This document shows, one piece after another, positions 57,319-64,000 of a stretch of 64,000 nt of DNA; the first letter of the stretch is position 1; the number at the start of each line of letters is the position of its first letter. This DNA comes from Thelonectria olida (Eukaryota; Ascomycota; Sordariomycetes; Hypocreales; Nectriaceae), in contig JAGPYM010000008.1 of assembly GCA_020736575.1 (NCBI GenBank), positions 1,100,001 to 1,164,000 of the forward strand, in the 5' to 3' direction. The notes under the pieces were generated by a model. The model was given only the letters and a program-made list of their open reading frames with translations. It was not told the DNA's origin and searched no databases. The translations under genes were made by a program, and so were the position numbers.

Positions 57319-58287
57319 TCTGATAGTCTTTGTTGTGGAGGGGTATAAGAAAGATAGTTGTTGTATGTGAAGTTGTTATCAACTCGTCGACTGAAGGGGG
57401 ATGGAGGATTAATATACGGCTCCTCAAGCCGCAACCCCTTAAGCCTCCATGCTTATTATGCTGAGGGGCTTGCCCTTCCCCCGTTCCAACGTCAACGATG
57501 ACGCATCGCGATGTGGAACTTCCGCCTGGTTCATGGCAACGACCTCTAAGCCCTGCCAGCTGCCGGCAAAGACGGAAGCTCCCTGAGCCCTGAATAGCTG
57601 AGGGCGACGGCGTTCAAGACGTAGTTTCGGGGAGCTGGACGCGTGCCGAGATGCCGGTTTGAGCCTCAAATGGCGTTATGATTGGCGAGCCACGGCACTC
57701 GTTATTCCGAAACCCCATAACTAAACCTCATGGGGCTGAAACTTGACCGTTTATCTCAGCTTTCTATAGTCAATGTCAGTAATAATAGCTGCCGAGATTC
57801 CCGAGTGAGGTGACCGTGGAGGGGCCGCGCCTCATCTAGAATCATTAGTGCTGTGATGCGGGGAAGATGGCTTCATGTCATGACAATCTGCGTTTGCTCT
57901 AATGAGAGGATCCGTGATTGAACAAGCCCGACTGCTAATTAAATGGCTGGAGGGAAGTTGAGTTGTCAAGGACCATTGCTCAAGACGCTGAATGCATCAT
58001 GACTACTCACCCTAGAGCATCTCAATTGAACAAGTCAAAAACATCATGACAACTCAAAATAGCATCAATCTCCAGTCTATCATATACTAACAATAATGTT
58101 TTGGTACCTCACTTGAGGATGCATAAGATACGGGGATGGCGTAGAGCCAATGGGAGCCGTAGGTGGACACAGTTCACACGAGAGCAGTGAGAAGCGTAAC
58201 ACCCAAGAACATGGTGATAATTCAATTCCTTAACCCCATTATGCATACATCAGTGTACAGGCAAATTAAGACCCCCGCGAAACGTCT
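57319..58287. other. Intergenic region between the CipC-like and LEA-like genes
   Basis: About 970 bp, the promoter side of the CipC-like gene and 3' side of the LEA-like gene. An imperfect direct repeat (CATCATGAC followed by ACTCA) occurs near 57997-58060. No gene recognised. Confidence 0.4.
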
Positions 58288-58757
58288 TTACATCTTGGAC
58301 TTGACCTCCTCGGCAGCGCCTTTCACCTTGCCCTTGGCATGCTCAGCAGCGCCCTTTGCGTGCTCGGCGGCACCCTTTGCCTTGCCTTCCCACTCGTTGG
58401 CCTTGGCCTTGGCCGTGCCTTTTGCCTCTTCAGCTTTTCCGGCTACCTTTCCTTCGGTGACGTTTTCCATACCTTCCTGAATCTTGTGGGTAATGTTTTC
58501 TGCCTCGTGCGTTAGCATTGATCATCCTGGTCTAGGGGTGGAAGAGTATTCGTACCTCCGGCTTCGATGCCATCGACAATCTTGTGGCTCACAGCCCGGT
58601 CAACCGTCTTCAGGCCATCCTTGACGGTCTCGGTAGCGGTCCGGTTTAGCACGAAGCTGGTCGAGAATGCGCGAGGAGCGTGGGCGACAAAGGCTCGGGG
58701 GGCGGCGCGCGAGACGACGGGGATCTGGCGAGAGATGCTTTCGATGAGGAACGACAT
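58288..58757 (-). CDS. LEA/CsbD-like stress protein with mitochondrial presequence
   Basis: Two exons, 58757-58556 and 58499-58288, joined across a 56-nt intron with a GCTAAC branch site, give 137 aa. Residues 1-~35 are Arg/Ala/Ser/Phe-rich without acidic residues, ending RAFSTSF, a mitochondrial presequence. The C-terminal half is an Ala/Lys/Glu/Gly-rich amphipathic repeat (for example KGAAEHAKGAAEHAKGKVKG), typical of group-3 LEA and CsbD-like proteins. These are intrinsically disordered and fold on drying. A protective role in the matrix is inferred. A GATGT-type pentanucleotide array directly precedes the ATG. Confidence 0.82.
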
Positions 58758-59479
58758 TGTGATGTGATGTGATGTGATGTGGTAGAGGTGAAGTGATGTT
58801 ATTGACTTTCAGTGTATAGTATGAAAGAGAAGTGATTGATCTGATGGAAGAGAAGGCAAAAGAGGCAGCTATTCTCATTATATGACGAGCGGCTGGGACG
58901 TTTGACTTTCCATGATGTCATGACAGCCAATTGCGGGCCACCGGTTTTCCAAGAGGCGCCTGCACGTGGAACATGATGACGCTGAGGCAAGAGCTTGGAA
59001 CGAGTAGCCATGGTAGCAATTCCCTGCCAATTGCTACCAATTGCCATGTACCAAAAGGCTTCCATCCCTTTGCGGAGAACCGAGGCTGATCGGAGGGGAG
59101 AGTGACGTTTTGGGCATTGATTGGACCCCGTTTAGTTGATCGTGGTGATGCGCTCACTTGTCATTGTCATCTTTCCCGTCCAAGGGAAGCACGCCAAATA
59201 ACGGGTGAACGGAATGGCAAATAAGAAACGAAAAAAAAAAACAAAAAAAACAAATACCCATGCAACCAAGATGAAAGTGAGTGGTAAGATAGCCTTAAAA
59301 CTCAACGCTATCGATACAGCAGCAGGCAGTTGTCTATAACGCTCGTGGCGGAGTCAATCATCCGCCAGAATTGCGAATTCTTACTAGTCTTCAAAACAGA
59401 TATCCAAACAACATTGATCGTGATTCGTACCCATCTTTTCATCATCATCATTATCAAGAATTTTAGTCGTGAGATTCCG
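58758..59479. other. Intergenic region between the LEA-like gene and the 628-aa membrane-protein gene
   Basis: About 720 bp. It begins with four GATGT units (58760-58781), the presumed 5' UTR of the LEA-like gene, and has an A-rich tract near 59229-59254. No gene recognised. Confidence 0.45.
58760..58781 (-). repeat. GATGT/ACATC pentanucleotide array at the LEA-like start codon
   Basis: Four consecutive GATGT units (ACATC on the coding strand) end a few bases before the ATG at 58757. Confidence 0.85.
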
Positions 59480-61490
59480 TTAGGCGTTGCCGCCGCCGCC
59501 GCCACCACCGCCGTCTTCTCTCACCATCTCGTTCAAACGTATTGCTGCTGGCTCTGGCCGACCCAATGTACCGCGAACCCGTTGAAGCATGGGATCTGAT
59601 GAATCTCGTACACTCTGTTCATCGAAACTCTCGTCGCACACTTCGTCCGCAGACGTTCCGGCTCTATGGTTAATAACATTGTCAATTCGCAGGCGCGGGG
59701 GTCCCGAATTCAGTTGAAGACCATTTTTAGGTGGCCCGGCTGAGAAGAATTAGTGACAAGGGACAAATAAAAAAAAAGTCAGCCACAGGCGATGGAATAC
59801 TCACACAGCATGAGATCAAACAGTTTGACAATAACAGGCCCCCACACCGTAACCGCAATGATCTGTCCGTACGACCACTTGTTTGCGGCAAAGCTCTCGG
59901 CCGTGATAACCTTAGTCAAAGAGATCATGTACATGATATTGATGACGAGATACGAGACCTCGAGGAAACGCCAGAACCAACGCTTTATGGCCAAACCCCG
60001 TTTCCGCGGTCCCCACGACGGCATTCGGCCGAGGCGATATGTCCCAATACGCTTTTCCTTTGTGCCGTGATGCGTTCGAAGTGCCCACGCAACCTGATCG
60101 ATTATCAGAGCGAGAATGGCAATGGTGTTGAGGATGAGGAAAGTCATCTTATAGAGGACCGGGTGGGGGAAAACGCTGAACTGCAGGCCATCGACTCCAT
60201 TCGTTGCAGCGCAGTACGCGCGGGGACTGGGGTTGTAGCCGCATCCTGAGAGTTGAGACTGGCTCTTGAAGTTCTCAAAGGCCCGGTCAAAAGATAGCTT
60301 CTGGCCCGTAGCAACAATGGCTAGAATATACTCGACTAGGAACCCGACAAAGGTATTCCACCCTCTTATACCTTCATGATGAAGGAGAGCTTGGACGAGG
60401 AAGATGGGCAAGACACCGTTCTGGCTGACGTGGTAGGCAATAGCTGAATTAACCACCATCTCTCCCCAAAAGGTTCCCTCTGAAGAGTTGACGACGATGG
60501 CGAGGATGGAAGCAATCTGCAACGCAAAGATGAACCAGCACTGGGCTTCTTGAAATTCAACAAGCGTCGTGGCAATCGCTATACTGGTGCGCGATAGAGC
60601 GCTGTTATCACGCCAGATCATCGACTCGATGCGAGTAAGGCCGCGCTTGAGGGCGAATGGCTGAGGTTGTGTCTCCTTCGGCTTGTGTCCATCACCTTGC
60701 GTGACGCGTACCCATAAAGTAAAGCCCTTTGTAAGAAGATAGAGCGATACAGAGAAGGAAACTTGCAGAACATACGAGATGAGGACCTGATGGAAACGAA
60801 ATGTTAATAACGAGCGACCTATCATCCAGGGGTGGAATTTCTTACACCAGGGCCGAAGATATCGGGATTGATCTCAGCTTGTAAGTCGGGGCAAAAGTCT
60901 TCCAGGGCATCAAATATCTCCTCGGCACTGGAATTTTGAGAGAGATTCTCAACAGCGCGATCGCAAGCTTTGCTGAGTCCATCATGCTCGCATGCATCTT
61001 GGGCGCAAGTAACGAGGGACTTCAGCACCGGCTCTGAGTCAAAGCTTGCAAGGGTGCCAGAGCCCATAACACGGCTCGCATTGCGCTCCGCCTCGTTGGT
61101 AATGTAGAACACCATCGCATCCTGAGTCCAGTAAGAAATAGAGGCTAGGGCAGCGCAGTTGTAAAATGTTTCCAGAGAACCGAAGAAATACTTGGGTTTG
61201 TTGCAGGCATATGTACAGTCGGCAACGCCATCAACCTCGCAACCAGTGCCGAAGAGAACAATCTCTTGTCCTCCTTCTATGCTGGTAGTGAAGAGTTCCT
61301 TGAATGTCAGAGTCGAGTCGGCTCCTGCACTGAGCTTGGCGATGTCATTGAAGGGGTAGAAGTCTGTGGCGCCGTCGATGCTATCGCGTAGTAGGACTCT
61401 GATAGGGGTGGCTGACGCCGTGGCGGAGGCACCGGCGGAGACGGAGGAGACCAGAGCCAGAGCTGACGAGGCTGAAGAGACGGACGTCAT
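59480..61490 (-). CDS. Multi-pass membrane protein of unknown function
   Basis: Three exons (61490-60846, 60786-59805, 59739-59480) join in frame to 628 aa. The second intron (GTGAGT to TTCTCAG) hides a third exon; without it the protein would stop early. Residues 30-215 form a luminal or extracellular domain with at least eight Cys (GTGCEVDGVADCTYACN; CAQDACEHDGLSKACD), preceded by a Ser/Ala-rich segment that could act as a signal sequence. About seven hydrophobic helices follow (ISYVLQVSFSVSLYLLTKGF; LYKMTFLILNTIAILALIIDQ). The tail is charged and ends with a poly-Gly run. The layout of one Cys-rich domain plus about seven helices resembles a receptor, but no receptor family is recognised. 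Confidence 0.82.
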
Positions 61491-62558
61491 GGTGGGATAT
61501 CAGACGCTTGACCGCCGTTAAAGGAACGGCTGGGGAAAGGCGAGGGCAACAAGCAACGGACCACGGACAGCCACGTCCATCGTCTTGGTTGTTTCGATCT
61601 GTCGTTCCTCCTCGCGGCTCGAGGAAGTTAACGCTGGCTGCTTGTTAATCTGATCTCATCGACTCTAGTCCGTCTTTGGCATCGAAGGAAGTTGAGGGGT
61701 TGCTTACGAACTGTCAAGCGAACGACAGCACAACCAACAACAACCCACAGCAACAAAGGATGAAAACTCCCCGACGATCTTTGGGGACGGGGCCTCGTGC
61801 AGGAGCCTCGTCGAATGAGCGGAGCCCTCTCGCTGGCTCTCGACGCAGAAGCCAGGCCGGGCACGTTGTTGGATCCTTGGCACGCTTCCCCAGAACGGCA
61901 GGGGTTCGCGCGATACTCGTGAAGGAATAAAATGGCCGTGTGCAGCTATGCCACGGAAAAGCTTAGCATCATGTCTGTCTAATCGTAGACTGGTGGAGAA
62001 TCCCATTGATCATGTCGCGCTGCTCGCGATAGCACGGCGACAGTTGCAGAGATGGACTTCGGCTCAGGTTGAAACGGAAAACAACTCAATTGCTCCACTG
62101 AAAGATGGCGGTCAAGACCGGATTGAACGTGCAATGACTCGTAAGATTGGATTGAAACTGCGAGGTAGCGATGATCTACGTACGAGATACAAAAGAAGAA
62201 GAAAATGAACATCCTCACCGAGCTAGACCTTGATGGTGAGGGAGACGCACTCTCCTTTCTTAACAATAATAAGCTGCTTGTCTTATGGACCCTCAGTGAG
62301 GAAGGACCTCCGGTCGGCAATCGGTGTCGCTTGCCCGTTTCCCATCGGCGTAAGATTGCCGGAAGCAGGCTTAAATAAGTTAGACCGACCAAAGCCGATG
62401 CGAGCCTACGACGTCATCTCCCCAGAGCTCGGCTTTAGAAGCTCGCAATTGACATTTCAACATTGAAATACCTATCATCGCGAGGTGAGGTTTGCCAACG
62501 CAATCACCAACACAACTGTACAGACGCACGCGGCACCCACGCCAACATCTCGCCCACG
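61491..62558. promoter_or_regulatory. Divergent intergenic region between the membrane-protein and hydratase genes
   Basis: About 1.07 kb between two divergent start codons. Short frames are Arg/Ser-rich without domains. Probably promoters and 5' UTRs only. Confidence 0.4.
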
Positions 62559-63582
62559 ATGCCCCCACGTCTCCATCCCGTCTCCCTCGCCCTTCGCGGC
62601 CCGCTCCAGCGCCGCCTCTACTCCGCCGCCGCCTCCGAACCCCTCGTCCGCGTCACAAACCTCCCCGCCCCGAACAGCGGCCACATCCGCATCCTCGAGC
62701 TCAATCGGCCCAAGGCCCGCAACGCCATCTCAAAGGCCCTGCTCGCCAACCTGCGCGCGGAGCTCGACGCCGTCCACGGCCAGTACGGTCCCAATGGCGA
62801 GGAGCTTTCGCCTGCTCAGCGCTTTGGGGGCGCCGCTGGTGTCGATGAGAAGGGCCCTACGCGGGCTATTGTCTTGGCCAGCGCCGTGGATTCGAGTTTC
62901 TGTGCCGGTGCTGATCTGAAAGAACGAAAGGGCTTCTCACAAGAAGAGTTAGTTCTATCTTCTAATCTACTGCATCTACAACGTCTCTCTAATTCATCCC
63001 ATTAGGACTGCCGAGTTTTTGACCAACCTACGCGGAACCTTTACGTCCCTCGCTAACCTCCCCATCCCAACCATCTCCGCTATATCTTCCGTCGCTCTAG
63101 GCGGCGGTCTCGAGCTCGCCCTTTCCACCAATTTCCGCGTCCTCTCCTCTAACGCCACTGTCGGTCTCCCTGAAACCCGTCTCGGCATCATTCCCGGCGC
63201 CGGCGGCACCCACCGTCTCCCCGCCCTCATCGGCCTGTCCCGCGCCCGCGATCTTATTCTCACTGGCCGCCGAGTCGCTGCCCCCGAGGCCTACTTCCTC
63301 GGAATCGCGGACCGGCTCGTCGAGGTGATACCCGAGGACGAACGCGATGTGTCTGATCTGCTAGCCCAAGCGAGAAAAGCCGCGTTGAGCGAAGCTGTGC
63401 GTCTCGCTCAAGAGATCTGCGAAGGTGGTCCCATTGGCGTACGGGCGGCCTTGCAGGCAGTAGCATGGGCGAGAGAGGAAGTTGAGAACAAGATGTACGA
63501 GCGTGTGGTAAATACAGAGGACCGAAATGAAGCTCTCAAGGCTTTCCAGGAAAAGAGGAAACCCGTATTCAAGGGCCGGTAA
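62559..63582 (+). CDS. Mitochondrial enoyl-CoA hydratase, AUH (methylglutaconyl-CoA hydratase) type
   Basis: Two exons, 62559-62947 and 63006-63582, joined across a 58-nt intron (GTTAGT to CATTAG), give 321 aa. The first ~25 residues (PPRLHPVSLALRGPLQRRLYS) are a mitochondrial presequence. Crotonase motifs are complete: SFCAGADLKER (oxyanion-hole strand and AUH-like basic helix), ALGGGLELALS, and LPETRLGIIPGAGGTHRLP with the catalytic Glu. The closest family by motif is AUH, which hydrates 3-methylglutaconyl-CoA in leucine breakdown. A general short-chain enoyl-CoA hydratase is the alternative. An insertion of about 20 residues (GQYGPNGEELSPAQRFGG) before the oxyanion strand is a variable loop. 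Confidence 0.92.
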
Positions 63583-64000
63583 GGTAACCATCTTGGCTAT
63601 ATCACCAAAAACTATGGTAAAAATGGAATGTAACATAATTATACCCACGAGCTATAACGCGACTTGTGTCTCGACTCAGCCCCAGACTGTATGCGACATC
63701 GTTGGATACCTTACCCAGATCGGTGTAGAGGAGCGACGCCTGGTGGGAGGCCAAGAAGTGGAAAAGAAGTGAGTGCATCGAGTACTTCATACGTGGACTT
63801 CATCCTCCCAAATTCTCAACCATAGAAAGGCAGGCGGCTGTCACTTCATTTCAGGTTCATAAGATGTCATTTTGTATCATGTCGTCCGTCTAACGTCTAC
63901 TCTCTGATGAAATGGGGTACTTGTGCGCTCACCTCATGCAATGACCCCAACGCCCCGCGAAAAGAAGAAACGAAGCCTTTGCTCACACGCCCACCGCACA
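63583..64000. other. Right-end non-coding sequence
   Basis: About 420 bp after the hydratase stop codon, presumably its 3' UTR and intergenic sequence. No further gene is supported within the window. Confidence 0.4.

Noticed and set aside
59779..59804. Early stop of the 628-aa membrane protein at 59779
   Set aside because: The stop lies inside an intron with GTGAGT and TTCTCAG; the spliced frame continues for a further 86 codons to 59480.
1..64000. CRISPR arrays, insertion sequences, prophage or operon-type features
   Set aside because: Nothing of this kind is seen; the sequence is eukaryotic nuclear DNA with spliceosomal introns.

Overview
The window is nuclear DNA of a filamentous ascomycete. 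Short GT-AG introns (about 50-90 nt) with GCTAAC or CTGAC branch sites, gene-dense organisation, an intron-bearing tRNA-Ala, a Zn2Cys6 regulator, a CipC-like protein and a fungal PKS-NRPS all point that way. The gene content suggests a Sordariomycete, probably Hypocreales; I cannot fix genus or species.

Left part (1-27 kb) is mostly conserved housekeeping sequence: the 5' part of the mitoribosomal protein mL49 gene (img2), translation factor eIF3e, the APC/C scaffold APC1 (three exons, 1938 aa), the HOPS/AP-3 protein VPS41 (five exons, 1376 aa), a GPI-anchored Ser/Gly/Thr-rich cell-surface protein, tRNA-Ala(AGC), a DUF6594 membrane protein, mitochondrial GatB, a single-pass membrane protein with an unresolved 5' end, a SET-domain protein with a signal peptide, and a membrane-anchored J protein.

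Centre (28-54 kb) is a secondary-metabolite cluster: a Zn2Cys6 regulator, a P450, a UbiE/Erg6-type SAM-dependent enzyme, a stand-alone trans-enoyl reductase, a 3992-aa PKS-NRPS (KS-AT-DH-cMT-inactive ER-KR-ACP-C-A-T-R) and an old-yellow-enzyme homologue. These five enzyme types are those of the ilicicolin H pathway (IccA-IccE). The PKS-NRPS with the trans-ER would make an acyl tetramic acid from a polyketide and an amino acid (tyrosine in the known pathway). The P450 would expand the ring to a 2-pyridone. The SAM-dependent enzyme would act as a pericyclase forming the decalin. The OYE homologue would epimerise the product; here it carries Phe where OYE1 has its proton-donor Tyr. The cluster assignment is inference from gene set and domain order. 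The motifs and exon joins were read directly.

Right part (55-64 kb) holds a GPR1/FUN34/YaaH acetate-transporter-family protein, a CipC/DUF3759 stress protein, a mitochondrial LEA-like protein, an unrecognised 628-aa multi-pass membrane protein (three exons) and a mitochondrial enoyl-CoA hydratase of the AUH type. Non-coding stretches over about 300 bp are listed with what they hold.
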